The notes: a model not told the origin generated them from the letters alone. 64,000 bases of DNA from Gyromitra esculenta (GCA_038503075.1 JBCAML010000002.1:3658001-3722000); one strand, 5' to 3'; counted from the stretch's first letter, positions 11,611 to 22,902 are shown. Numbers and translations are program-made.

Positions 11611-14029
11611 ATGGTGTCGAAAGAACCACCAATCTCGCCGGATTTGGAGAAGGAAACCTTATCGCAAGACGTATTCCAAAGAGGCGCTTCTATTTCGATC
11701 GACGTGAAAAACGAAGGCCCTAGCCAACGGGCCCGACTCATGGAAGTAGTAAGGAATGGTGATGAACGCATTGTGCAGGCGCTGTTAAGGGATAAAGACC
11801 CATCGATTAGGCCGCATGATATCACCCAGACTCTCAGAGAAGCATCATGGAGAGGCCACGAGGGAATGGTCCGGTTACTCATTGCCGCTGGTGAAAATGT
11901 CAACATTGATCCGATACCTTGTCAGGCAGATAAGCATATCATCGAAAGCTACTCGAAATGAGAGAATAGTCCGCAAATTGGATGCATGCGGACGAACAGC
12001 GTTGCAGGCAGTTGTGGAAAACGGGCACATCAAGGTTGTATCGACTCTGTTGGAAAAAGGTGCCGACATCAGTGCACTGGCTCCTAGGTATTGCGGCAGA
12101 ACAGCATTGCAAGCGGCGGCGGAAAGAGGACATGCCGAAATCGTATCAACTTTACTGGCCGCTGGCGCCGTTACCAACACTGGAGCATCAGGGTATTTCG
12201 GGCTAACAGCATTGCAGGCGGCAGCGGAAGGCGGGCGGCGCCGATATTAACGCCAAACCTTCTCCAGGTCGCGGCAGAACAGCATTACAGGCAGCCGCGG
12301 AGGGCGGGCACTCTGAGATGATTTCAATCCTATTGAAATTTGACGCAGGGATAAATGTTGCGCCATCGCCAAATGATAGAAGAACGGCGTTGCAAGTGGC
12401 TGCAGGGAGCGAACATGCCGGGGTGATTTCGATGCTACTGGAAGCCGGCGCCGACCTCAACGCTGATGCATCGCCAACCCACTGACAGACTGCATTACAG
12501 GCTGCAGCTGAGGGCGGGCATTCTGAAATCGTGTCGAATTTGCTGAAAGCTAAAGCCGAGATTGAATTTCAATTATCAGAGAACGGTGGGCATTACAGGC
12601 CGCAGCGGAGGGCGGACACGCTTCACTTGTGTCGATGCTTATAAACTACGGTGCTGATGTCAATGCCTCAGCCTCAGAGTACTATGATAGAACGGCGCTA
12701 CAGGCTGCAGCTGGAGGCGGATATCATGAGATTGTGTTGATTCTGCTACGCCACAACGCTAATGTTCATGTTCAGCCATCAGAGAGCCACGGAAGAACAG
12801 CATTGCAGGCGGCAGCGGAGGGTGGACACACCCAAATTTTGTCGTTGCTTCTCGATGGACGCCATACAAATATGCCAGCTTCAGTTTTCCACGGAAGGAC
12901 GGCATTACAAGCAGCTGCGGGAGCTGGTCATGCTCACATTGTTTCAATGCTTCTGGATGCTGGTGCTTATAGCAACGCGCTAGCAGGAAAGCATTCGAGA
13001 AGAACAACGTTGCAGGCGGCGGCGGGGTCTGGGCATGCGCAAATTGTATCTACCCTGTTAGCTGCTAGATCTACTATTAGTGGCCCGCCTTCAGAATTCC
13101 GTGGAAGAGCAGCATTGCGGGTGGCGGCGGAGGGCGGGCATTTGGAGCTTGTGCAGACTCTACTGAATGCTGGTGCCGAAATTAATTCCGCGCTAGTCAA
13201 AGAGCATGGAAGAAAAGCATTGCAGGCAGCCGCCGGGGCTGGTCATCTTGAGATTGTTTCAATCCTACTCAAAGCTGGTGCCAGAATTGAAGCAAAACCC
13301 GCCGAACATGGTGGGAGTACAGCATTGCAGGCGGCAGTGGACGGGGGTCACATCGAAGTTGTATTAGCTCTTCTGAGCGCTGGCGCAAATGCCAACGTTC
13401 CGCTATCACCATGGCAAAGAAGAACGGCATTACAGGCAGCCGCGGAGGGTGGACATGTTACGGTTGTATCAATCCTACTCGAAAAGGGAGCCGAAATAAA
13501 TGTTACACCAGCGAAAAACCACGGAACAACATTACAGGCGGCGGCTGGGGGTGGACATGTTAGACTCGTCTCCGCCCTCATCAACGCGAAAGCTAAGGTT
13601 GAAGCTCGGCCCTTAGAGCTTGATGGAAGAATAGCATTGCAAGCGGCCGCTGAAGGTGGGCACAGACGTGCGGTAAAGTGTTTGCTCGATGCTGGTGTTG
13701 AGGTTAATTCTATGGACTCAGATGGCGCAACTTGCTTGAAGTGGGCCAATAGTTATCCTCAATTAATAAGGCCATTACTAGATAGCAAAGCAAGTCTTAC
13801 TGTCCAAGACAAGGCAGGAGCTACTCCACTTCACTAGGCCGTACTAGGCGATAGTGCGAGGTCTCTGCGTTTGCTAATTGAGGCTAGAACGGATACCGAG
13901 TCCCAAAACTATGAGGATCAGAGGCCTTTGGACACTCTACTTGACAGAGGGGAGAATGCTCCTATAAAGTTAATAAGGTCGCTGACCAAGAATGATTCTT
14001 CCATCCAAGGTCGAATGCTGAGTGATTGA
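11611..14029 (+). pseudogene. ankyrin-repeat protein gene, broken
   Basis: A chain of at least 18 ankyrin repeats of 33-35 residues with core GRTALQAAAEGGHxEIVSxLL. They follow an N-terminal part starting at ATG 11611 (LMEVVRNGDERIVQALL, REASWRGHEGMVRLLIAAG). Ankyrin repeats form solenoid protein-binding scaffolds; in fungi such arrays are often the sensor part of NLR-like or other fast-evolving proteins. The reading frame is damaged in several places. There is a frame change near 11910-11960 (possibly an intron), loss of about half a repeat near 12235, an in-frame TGA at 12483, a frameshift near 12588, and TAG at 13835 in place of the CAG expected inside a repeat. Coding resumes after that TAG (AVLGDSARSLRLLIEA) and ends at TGA 14027. 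The longest clean stretch is 12629-13834, with about 11 repeats. I see no NACHT or effector domain. Confidence 0.8.
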
Positions 14030-14839
14030 CGCAAAGTCTTAAACTCAGGGACCGAGGACATCATCATGATAATCCAAGCACTACTAGTTGATATAAAGTT
14101 CAATACCAATATTCTCGCAACCGGAGTTGACCAAAAATTGCAAAAACTCTCGTGGATTCCAGTTTTAGGGTTGACGAAGTTGATAGCCAATCATTCCAAT
14201 CTCTCAAACAGGACAGTCACAATATCGACGAAGATAATCGATTATCACCGCAGCTCCTCAGGAAGTACAGTACCGACATTGATCTGGTCGATCAACACTC
14301 ATCGCAGCTTCTCGAGATCAACTTCGACCTTTCAGTTCTTAGAACTCTCTAATACGTGATCGATTATATTCCCCATATGTATGGCGCACAGCAAACTAAT
14401 CAAACTAAAGCTGCGCCGCTAAAGTGCCCTTATTAGGAAACACAGAGCCCAAGGCACTGGGAAACGGAACAAACAGCGTTGTGCAATGGTTTTGGATGCT
14501 AAAACAGGCTCGATATGATGGGATGCCAACTAGGCCACCCATACCCAGCAATAGGCTCCCCAATCATACCGGAAAAGCATCAGCGGACGATACCCAAGGT
14601 AGGAATATTCATGCCGAAACTACTACTATGCAGTGATTTAACCATTTCAATAGCCCTTCTAACCTGTTATGTTGGATTTTTGTTTCCGGTTCATAATCCA
14701 AACACTGAGCCTCGAAAGCGTTCCCCACGATCCAAATCTTCTGCAGGTCTACCCTTCCGGACAAAATTAGAAAAAACTGAAATCTCCTGGACTCTATGAA
14801 GGCCTTCTAGGCTTAAAGGGAAACCACATCCTGAAGACC
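14030..14839. other. intergenic between ankyrin and CorA-like genes
   Basis: Only short frames without recognisable domains. It could hide eroded exons of either neighbour, since fungal ankyrin and CorA-like modules are sometimes fused, but nothing here supports that. Confidence 0.4.
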
Positions 14840-15980
14840 ACGCGGGCGGGGGGAAAGACCTATTTTCCGATCCACGGACTACAGAAGCAGCCTAGATATT
14901 GGGTGGATACCTGACCATGGGATTGATTTCTTCTCGTTGTTTATTCTCGACTTGCAGAAAAGATGGAGAGATCTACTCGAAAGTGCGGACCGCCACCTGT
15001 CTGCGAATATGAGTTTTTTTCCCTATCCTACAGACAGCTCCTAAAAAGCCTATATCACTTAAAGGTGATTAGACGATACTATCTTTGAGATACAGCGTAG
15101 TCAATACAACTTGTGATACTAACTCAATGAATTTTTTTGTTACCCTAGCGTATGAGCATCCTAGAAAACAGAGGGAGAACTGCTGATTTCATCGACAATC
15201 TTTTATTGGACGAGAAACAGTGGATGCGGTTTCGAAATCTCCTCGAGGTCCATTCCAGGGAAGCCAGGGCCTTGTTGAAAGTACTTCGCAATAACCGATA
15301 CTTCTTCCAAGAGACCGCACTCTACGAAGCAGTTACTACAGATAGAAGGATACCCTTCGAACCAAAATCGATTAACAAATTATCAAAGATAATTGAGAAC
15401 TTTGAGAACGAGATTGGGGGAGTTATGAGCCGACTTGATGCAAAAAAGCAAGAAATGATTCATCTCGTCAGTCTCTACACTAATCCTCCAAAAATTTCAC
15501 CCCGCTTAAAAACACTACTAGCAAGCTCTACGCGAATCTTAGGAGTTCAACTTGGTTTCTATCTATAAAGCCCATACTTCAAAGAGGATAGGGATGAGCA
15601 TGAAACGACTTAGTTGGATTACCGTAAGGAGAACTTAAACTTTAAGAGAGATCATCACTAATTACCATTAATGTTTGTCGCAGTAAGCATGTCAACTCTA
15701 TTTCACAATGTTTAGCGTTGCTAAAAACGTATTTTTAGGTATTGTTTGGGATGAATGTCGACATAGTCGCCGTTGACCCGCACTGGACATGGGTCGTGGT
15801 AGTAGCCGGAGGTGTTTTTGGCTTGGTCCTCTCAGTCTGGGCATTTCTGAAGACCTTTGTGGTGAGTGCCACGATACCAATGATTCAATTCTTTGCATGT
15901 GGCTTACACCACCCGTAGACTTGGGAAATCGATCGCTAGTTCCTTAGGAAATAGAAGGGGGAAACGAACAACCATCATGA
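14840..15980 (+). pseudogene. CorA-like Mg2+ transporter gene, degraded or poorly resolved
   Basis: Pieces of a fungal CorA-like protein occur in the right order. They are IDFFSLFILDLQKRWRDLLES (about 14920-14990), the exon from 15149 (after branch ACTAAC and acceptor CTAG) coding the helical stalk ending LDAKKQEMIHLVS, MKRLSWIT (about 15600-15625), LPLMFVA (about 15662), and then VLFGMNVD at 15739 after acceptor TTTTTAG. The GMN tripeptide at 15748-15756 ends the first membrane helix and is the signature of CorA ion selectivity. A second membrane segment (WTWVVVVAGGVFGLVLSVWAFL) follows. A GTGAGT donor at 15862 and acceptor at 15946 would lead to the end EIEGGNEQPS. The first membrane helix cannot be joined cleanly, because a stop precedes LPLM in frame. 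I therefore lean towards a pseudogene, though unrecognised introns remain possible. The family mediates Mg2+ uptake or vacuolar/mitochondrial transport. Confidence 0.6.
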
Positions 15981-16653
15981 GGATAGCTGGCTTGAATCTG
16001 ACGAAATATTACACATGGGTGACTTGGTGTTAGGGCGGCCGCTGATGGGCGAAGAGTTTGAGTCCAGGTGACTTCAAGACAATGGACAAAATTGAAGAAT
16101 CTTTGACAAACTTAAGCCACCTCACAGGATCTTTGGATTACATGTAACTTTCATCTGTAGCTGGGGCTTTGTAAAGCAAATAACAGCAATAATGAGATAC
16201 TTCTACGGATTGAAAATAAGTCCTATTTTGTTTAGTATTTGTGATTTTCCCTAGACAGGAAAAGAGTCCCTCACGAAGCCCGATCTTAAACCCTAGCCGA
16301 GTTGGTACAGCGGGTGATTGTCTAGGATATATGTTCCTTGGCGCAACATTACCCGGCCATCACTATTCGTGAGTCTTGGTGTCACCAGCCCCCAACTTAT
16401 TTGCACCTACCAGCCACCCGAATTATCAACTGCTTCTTCTGGTCCCTCTCCTGTCCCACGATGAAGCCAGTTCTTTCCGATTGTTCTCTCTGTTCCTTTA
16501 GAAGAAATTGGGTATATCTGTTTGTCACCTACAAATCCCAGGTGTCTGTTCTGTTCTTTGTTTTATAGTGGTGATAAGCCGCTTGTGCTTACCCGAATCC
16601 GGTTAGTATATACAGCACCCAGCCCCCAACTCCATCGCACTCTCTCCTAGACG
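15981..16653. other. intergenic, likely promoter of the eight-exon gene at its end
   Basis: No coding evidence. A TATATA-like box (about 16608) lies 45 bp upstream of the next start codon. CT-rich sequence near 16380-16480 is typical of fungal promoters. Confidence 0.45.
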
Positions 16654-19094
16654 ATGTCTTCCTCGGACACCGACTCCCACGATACAGACGACGAGCATGT
16701 CCAACAAAAAGACTTCGTCCATCCATATTTCGGGGAAGTGGATTCCTCTCGCTGGGATGTTACAGATTTTCTCGAGCGCTCTTCGGAGCCTAAATACCAT
16801 CGGAGTATGCACATCTACCGCAAGTCGCTTGAACAAATCGAAACGAATGCCGCATGGGGAAAACAGGCCTGCGATCGAGCACGGAAACTTCTTGATCACC
16901 TTGTGAAGGTAACTGTCTCTTTCCTCCCCCACAGAGATCGAAACGGTGAATCTTTGACGGTCGCCTCGTTTCTCGGTGTTTATCGCTAAACCCATCGATA
17001 CCCGGCGCTGAAGCACAGACAGCATGCGCTGCTAGTCTAGTGTAAACGGCTGTGTGCCAATTTGGCGCCGTGGTCCACGGCGGCATCAGATTCCTGCGTG
17101 GTCATCTGATGTGAACGGCTGCGTGCCAAACCCTGTGGAGATGGGAAGCGACCTGATATCTTGTGCGTACTAAAGGCTTTCAGGGTAATAGACCGGATCG
17201 AAGAGCTGCGAGAGCATGGGAGAAGAAGCGTCATGCGAACACGATCACATCCTCGATACACGTCACGAACATGAGCATTTCCCATAGCGCGATTGGGGCC
17301 CACAGTCAGGTTACTACTCTTGAGCGGGGAAAGAAAAGGAAGAGGGAGGAGGCGTCGAATACTAACGAGGTCGGAAAATTATCTTCATCGTTCTATTTGC
17401 TTTCCGATTAACTCGTGTTTCTCTAGCCGATACTAAAGTCTAGCGCGTCAGCATTGAACGAAACAGACACGCCTCCGATATCTGCCGCTGATACGACAAT
17501 TCTACAAAGTGCCGCTGGGTCTCATAGTCGACTTTCTACCGAGCCCCCTAAGGGCGGAGGGAACAGGAAGAAAAGGATGAGAAGAAGGCCTTTGCAAGAG
17601 GTCAGTTTTTTCTTCTCATGTTTGGAACGCCGCGCTCACCGACACCCCCAAGACCGCCGAGGATGAAAACTGCTTTGCGAAGGATTACATGGAGATGGAA
17701 CCTACTGGTCAATGGAAGCTTGCGAATGAGCAAGGGGAAACTGGAAAGGGGCGGGTGGTAGAAACGATTATTTATGAACACTATAGAGAGAAGGACCAAG
17801 AGTCACTCGCGCACTCGTGGATCATCGAATTAGATGAGAAGGTGGATCCTGAGGTGAGGGGGCTTTTCTCGGACAGCGAGTGGGAAGAGATATGCAAGGA
17901 AAGGCCTTCCGACTTGTTGATGGCTAGTACATGCTTGGCCGATTCGATGATCAGGTTCGCAGATGTAAGCCACAAAGCTGTACCAAATTTTCTCAATACT
18001 CATATTGGTCCAACAACACAGGTAGAAACAGCCGCCGAGCTCCGACATGCCCTGGAAACCACCCAATCCCGAGACCCGCAGCAGCCTTACGATCGCCGCG
18101 ATCATTACGATTGTGACTGGGTAGATTTGGTCGTACGTAAAATGTATAATTTTACTCCCGTAAAACATCTGCTGCATCAAAGCTAACGAGAATTTAATTA
18201 GACTCACATTGTTTGAACATCCCGACCAACCACTTTTGCAGAAATCTCACAAAGAAGGTTGGTTTGACAGCAATATCTGGTCCTTTATAGTGGACCATTG
18301 CTTTCAAGGCCTGGAGGGTGTTGTAACTGAACGGTATATCGTCGACGCTTCTATAGTGTCATCTGCAGGGTAACTGACTCCCCATCAAATAGCAAGGAAC
18401 TAGTATCCTCAGCTACGAAACAGGCAATAAATAGAAGAAAGATATCCATCCCCACAGACCCACGCGCTGATAAAGCCTGCTCCCCTCTTCGCCATGATGC
18501 TCTCATATTCGACCCTCAATCATTGTACGAGTTTGGCGCATCAGAGAGTGGGCCTCTGTTTAAAACCGTGGAGGCCACGAAATGGCTTGACGATAACCAC
18601 AAGCTGGCAAAGGTGTTGCATGATATGCTAACTCGCCTTCAACGTCGTGATAAATATAGTGAGATGCTCCGGGATCTACAAATGGTTGGGGTAGTAACTT
18701 CAGGTAGGCCAGCCCGGGCATCCACATCGCCCGCCGTAAAAACTGACTTGCAAAGGACTACACTGCCAGGTTATTCGAGTTACATATGCGAAAGGCTACA
18801 TTTGCCTTCTTAGCCGTGAGCCGGAGCAGGAGGTCCCGACCGCAGTCAACGATCTCCAAACCCTTCTTGAGTTACTAGTCGTCATCTGGGGAGCAAAAGT
18901 AAGTGATCTAGCCAAGCCCTATTCATTTAGGCAAATGTGACTAACAAGCTCTGTAGAACCAAATCAAAAGTTCGGTCGCTGCTTTTAAAAATCGGTCTCG
19001 CTGTCGGTCAAAGGAGGAGCTACGTAAGAAATTAATGGAACGGCCGGCAGCAGCAACCAGAGGCTTTGCTCTTCCGTGGTCCTACTACGATTAA
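16654..19094 (+). CDS. eight-exon gene, uncharacterised helical protein
   Basis: Exons I can join in one frame are 16654-16908, 17184-17369, 17427-17600, 17653-18143, 18202-18333, 18369-18693, 18770-18898 and 18957-19094, giving about 609 residues. The best introns are 18144-18201 (GTATAA, CTAAC, TAG) and 18899-18956 (GTAAGT, GACTAAC, TAG). The one at 18334-18368 would be only 35 nt and may instead be a frameshift. A further 57-nt intron starting at GTAAGC near 17967 is possible and would keep frame. The N-terminus is acidic (SSSDTDSHDTDDEHV), and a basic nuclear-signal-like stretch lies near residue 140 (GKKRKREE) and near 200. The C-terminal half (DWVDLVVRKI...GWFDSNIWSFIVDHCFQ...KWLDDNHKLAKVLHDML...GYICLLS) resembles, from memory, a family of hypothetical proteins expanded in mycorrhizal fungi. 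Function is unknown. The gene looks intact. Confidence 0.65.
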
Positions 19095-19174
19095 TGGCGA
19101 TAGTTGCGTTCCTGAAATATTTTGTAGCCCATAATATAATCGAATATATAGCCCAGCTTTGTGAGATTGTACTA

Positions 19175-19402
19175 CGGGTATAGGGGGAAGTCTGTCAACA
19201 AGTGGAGGTGCAGTTCCCCCCCTCAGAAGCCGGGCTCGTGTAAATTCGCAATTTTATCAACCATCTTAGCTAGGTGTTTAATACATAGCACTGTTCGTCA
19301 TTTACCATTTTTATCATGCCTCTTTGGGAGTTGAGAGGGAACAAAAATTGCTAGCCCTTAATCGCACCGCCACCTGTCGACAGACTTTCCCCTACACCCT
19401 AA
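19175..19402. mobile_element. MITE with GTGGCGGTGCA inverted ends, copy 2
   Basis: The left end (GGGTATAGGGGGAAGTCTGT then CAACAAGTGGAGGTGCAG) and right end (complement of CGCACCGCCACCTGTCGACA then GACTTTCCCCTACACCC) are inverted repeats of about 40 bp. GTACTA on each side (19169-19174 and 19403-19408) is a candidate target duplication. It belongs to the same family as the element at 9966-10195. Confidence 0.7.
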
Positions 19403-19530
19403 GTACTATAGGTATTATAGGAAGGAAGCCACCATTTTTAGGCCAGGGATGGTCATGGCACTCCCAATTGAAGGGTTTAGCAGGGTGAAAACCCTGCCTC
19501 CCAGGGATAAGTAGGTAGCTGGTAAGATGT

Positions 19531-19660
19531 TTCGACTGGGCGAACTTCCCTAGCTGGCTGGCTGAGAGTCGACTGGGTGAGCAGAGCTTGCTCGGAGAGT
19601 GACTCAACCGGGCGAACTGGCCTGACTAGCTGAGAGGGGGGTTCGACTGGGCGAGCACTA
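19531..19660. repeat. minisatellite, ~39-bp units
   Basis: About three to four imperfect units, each starting with TCGACTGGGCGAAC or a variant (near 19531, 19570, 19608 and 19650) and containing a CTAGCTGGCTGAGAG-like block. It adjoins the next array. Confidence 0.6.
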
Positions 19661-19661
19661 A

Positions 19662-20150
19662 TATACGTCCAAATAGATCTCCTAATATGCACCATATTGA
19701 CACCCAAATAGACCTCCAAATAGGCACCAATAGACCCCCGAATAGGCCGCCGAATAGGCACCAATAGACATCCAAATAGACCCCCAATAGGCATCATGTT
19801 GACCCGAATAGACCTCTGGATAGCCCTCCTAGTAGGCACCAGTTGATCGCCGAATAGGCCCGGAACAAGCCTATATTAACTGTCGAATAGACCCCCCAAT
19901 ACTCCGCCGAATAGACCCTGAATAGACCCCCGAATAGACACCGAATTGCCGCCATATTGGCCCGTAATAGACACTAATAGACACCGAATTGGTGCAATAT
20001 TGACACCTGAATATACCCCCAAATAGGCGCAATATTGACCGCCGAAAATACCGCCGAATAGACACCCGAATAGGCACTAATAGATCCCCGAATAGACCCC
20101 GGAATAGACTTCATAATAGGGACCAAATAGACCTTCGGATAACCTGTAAC
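19662..20150. repeat. degenerate minisatellite of GAATAGACCCC-type units
   Basis: Nearly 500 bp is built of imperfect 11-15 bp units such as CCGAATAGACCCC, CCAAATAGACC and AATAGGCACC, with occasional CATATTGAC variants. It is strongly strand-asymmetric (C-rich, G-poor) and has no coding sense. The gypsy element A is inserted about 45 bp beyond its end. Confidence 0.8.
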
Positions 20151-20196
20151 GGAGGTAGTCCTACTGCTCTAGAATGGAAATAGGTATAGGTATAAG

Positions 20197-20730
20197 TTTC
20201 ACGGATTAGGATCGGGTATTGGGTTAGGGTTCGGTTATAATGGTACGGGTTATGTGGGGGATAATTTTCATGGATGGTTGTTTCGTTGGTTGGTTGGGCA
20301 CATGGGTATATTTCTTTCACGGATTGATTTAGGGAATGAGTCGTGGTTCGGATGGTTGTACAATTTCTTTGTTGTTCGGTTATGTTTTGGTTATTGTAAT
20401 AATGTCCTTGTGTTTCGGTTGTTGCCAGGTTGTTGTTAGTGCTACCGAACAAGCGGGGTATTTAAGGAAGGATTTTGGTTGCTTTCGTCTCTCTTCTTTT
20501 TCTTTCCTTAAGCAACGTTCTCGTTCACTTCTACCTGTATTACTTTAAATACTACCACGGTTCTATCTCAGAACTTTCGCTGTCGCTGTGAAACATCGCT
20601 GATACTTCGCCTTGAAGTATACCCACTGTAGAACCTGTAGAAACACTGCACTCCTCGAACGTGTCGATATCTTGTTTAAGTAATCTTCACCTTTAGGGAT
20701 ACTTAAAGGGCTTAACGAGAGACCGTGAGA
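20197..20730 (+). repeat. 5' LTR of element A
   Basis: 534 bp, starting TTTCACGG and ending CCGTGAGA. It contains GCGGGGTATTTAAG (TATA), the AAGCAACGTT start motif and the GGATA-loop hairpin in a variant form (CCTTTAG...CTTAAAGG). Confidence 0.85.
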
Positions 20731-20928
20731 TACGTTCTTTCACCATCTACACCTGCTATGCAGAAAACAACCCTTTGCGTGGAAATCATCATCTCGGATT
20801 CGCCAATCCATCTAAGCATCTTCACTTCTTAACAGCGAAAACCACAAACCTTGGTTGTCATTCCCGTTAAAGTGGAGTATCTACGCAAAACTCTTTCCTC
20901 GCCCGACACCCATCATCATTCTCCCGCT

Positions 20929-22066
20929 TTCCATTGAAGAGCGCCGTCGCCACCCCATGTTCACGTAGAAAGCCTTTGCCTGCCTTGAGAGAAAACGCTG
21001 AGCTATACAATCACCTCGAGATCTCTACCAAGCGCGGAAGACCAGATCGACGTCATCAGGAGAACGAAAGGAAGCGAGGTAAACTCAGCCCAAATTCAAA
21101 CCGACAACGCGACACGCCACCGAACAAGATCAACGAGTCGTCGAGACCGTCTCTAATCGCCCGACTACGACAAAGAACGGAACGGCTCGATCCGCCATCC
21201 AAGCCCCCGCTCCACCTAATCTCACCGCTACGCCACCGCCGACAACCAATGCCCATTTCGGAAAGGATGCAGATCCCGAGAAATTTGACGGATCTCGAAA
21301 TAAACTCACGGGTTTATCTTTCAGCTACGCTCCAAGCTAACTGTCAACCGGGACCGCTTCGCCAACGAGACCACGATGATCCTTTACACCATTAATCGGT
21401 TAGAAGGAGCCGCTCTTGAACAAGTCCGCCACACAGTTCTTCTCTCCGGCCTTACCACTTGAACCAGTGCAGAACAGCTCATTGCCGCCCTGGAAACCGC
21501 CTTTGGAGATCCAGACCCAACCGGCACCGCTCGAAGGGAACTTCACCAACTTCGTCAGGGAAAGCAAGAGTTCTCCGCTTACTTAGCAGACTTTCAAAGG
21601 ATCATGGGACAACTCAATTTCGACGAAAACTCGAAAATGGATGCACTCGAACACGGCATGTCCGAAGAACTGAAAGAAGCCATGGTGTTCGCCCCTGTCG
21701 TCCCCACCAACCTCAATAACACAATCACAACCCTCACCCGAATGGACAACCGCATCCGTGCTCGCAAAGCAGAAAAGCGAGGGAACACCCGCGATACCAT
21801 GGGACAATTCAGTACCCCTGCCGCCTTCACTCCTGCCTCTCCCTTCACTCCAGGAGGACTAGCCCCTATGGATCTGTCCTTCGGCCGTACTAGCAACACC
21901 TCTCGCCCCCCTCAGGATCAATGATATACAATGGTCAATGGAAGAAGGAAGCTGTCAGAGGAGGAAAAGCAGTGGCGTCGTTCTACTGGAAAATGTATGT
22001 TTTGCGCCGCCCCCGATCACTCCTACGCCAATTGCCCTTCCGCTCCCAAGAAACCAACAATGAGAG
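20929..22066 (+). pseudogene. gag: gag remnant of element A
   Basis: The start region matches the gag of element P, but the initiator ATG is ATT (20929-20931), and several indels shift the frame through the first 600 bp. From 21604 a clean stretch reads MGQLNFDENSKMDALEHGMS through PMDLSFGRTSN. A TGA at about 21922 follows, and then the CCHC knuckle region (CMFCAAPDHSYANC) in frame before the J insertion. Gag forms the capsid-like particle and the knuckle binds RNA. This copy cannot make a full protein. Confidence 0.85.
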
Positions 22067-22482
22067 TTTCATGGATGGTCGTTGTGTTGTGGCACGGATG
22101 CTTTACTGTTTTATTCGGGTGTATGGGCGCTTGGCTTCGCGGTTATTCTTTCTTTCGTTTGGTTTCCATTTACAATGAGTCAGACATGTGTCATCGAAAG
22201 GTCGGATTTTAGGTATATAAGCGAGAGGAAAGCCCTCCTGTCGTACTTTTCCTTCTTCTTTCTTTAAGCAACGTCTTCTATAGTACACTCTTGTATTTTA
22301 CAATACAAACCCCGGTTATACTTCATAACCTCGCGCTGTCTCCAATCTCAAGTCCTCTATACTTGAACACTCCGTAGAGCCTGTGGAATCCCGTAAACAC
22401 TCTCGTCGCTTAGTTTTCCTTTCAAGTAGCACTGCTCGTCTCGGGGGATACCTGAGAGCTTGAAGAGAAAACCTCGCCCCTC
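22067..22482 (+). repeat. 5' LTR of element J (3' tip displaced)
   Basis: It starts TTTCATGG inside the gag of A and is a diverged main-family LTR. It has GGTATATAAG, CTTTAAGCAACG and a fully re-paired GGATA-loop hairpin (TCTCGGG/CCTGAGA, 22439-22457). It runs into the inserted element P at CCCCT (22477-22481). Its last bases (...CCCCTTGAGA) are now at 35479-35488 on the minus strand. Confidence 0.8.
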
Positions 22483-22902
22483 TCTCACGGTTGTACCTCG
22501 AGTTAAGCCCTTCAGTATCCCTGAAGGTGAGCAGTGCTACTTAAGCGAGGCGACAACACGTTTGAAGAGTGCAGCGTGTTCTACAAGTTCTACGAGGGTG
22601 TGTTTATCTCAAGGCGAGATAAGTGCAGCGAGGTAGACAGCGACAGCAAAGATTACGAGTAGAATCGAGATAGTATTTCGGCGATTTACAGTAGAAGGTA
22701 ACGAGAACGTTGCTTAAGGAAAGAAGAGAAAAAGAACACAAGCGACAAAGATCCATCTCTTAAATACCCCGCTTTTCAACCATGATGACTCATAACTAGG
22801 AAATAACCGAAAGCAACCGAAACACAATAACATTATAATCCTGAACCCAAAGCACAACCCCAACAATATCCTTGACCCGATTACTCCTTTATATCCGTGA
22901 AA
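22483..22902 (-). repeat. 3' LTR of element P
   Basis: 420 bp. It is the minus-strand partner of the LTR at 35489-35909, sharing the start TTTCACGGATATAAAGGAGT, and differs from it only by a few bases in the R region. Confidence 0.9.

Larger units (their letters stand above)
20197..22066 (+). mobile_element. gypsy element A, 5' part (oldest host element)
   Basis: It holds a 5' LTR, leader and most of a degraded gag. It is cut at 22066 by the LTR of element J. The left target candidate is ATAAG (20192-20196). Its remainder should lie beyond the window if the nest is intact. It is the most diverged main-family copy here: longer LTR, lost gag start, several frameshifts. Confidence 0.85.

Noticed and set aside
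11875..13749. Antisense frames across the ankyrin array (Ala/Cys/Asn-rich)
   Set aside because: They come from the repeat composition of the sense strand. Only the sense frame matches ankyrin repeats.
19662..20150. CRISPR-like array
   Set aside because: Units are short, degenerate and without constant spacers, and the DNA is eukaryotic. It is a minisatellite.
20254..20548. Open frames of 60-88 codons inside LTRs (here and in other LTRs, for example 51766-52011 and 63532-63777)
   Set aside because: The same frames recur only because the LTR recurs. They lack domains and overlap promoter and R regions.
21594..21899. Antisense frames across gag (about 100 codons, Arg/Ser-rich)
   Set aside because: They are mirror frames of the well-supported gag coding strand and occur at the same place in every copy.
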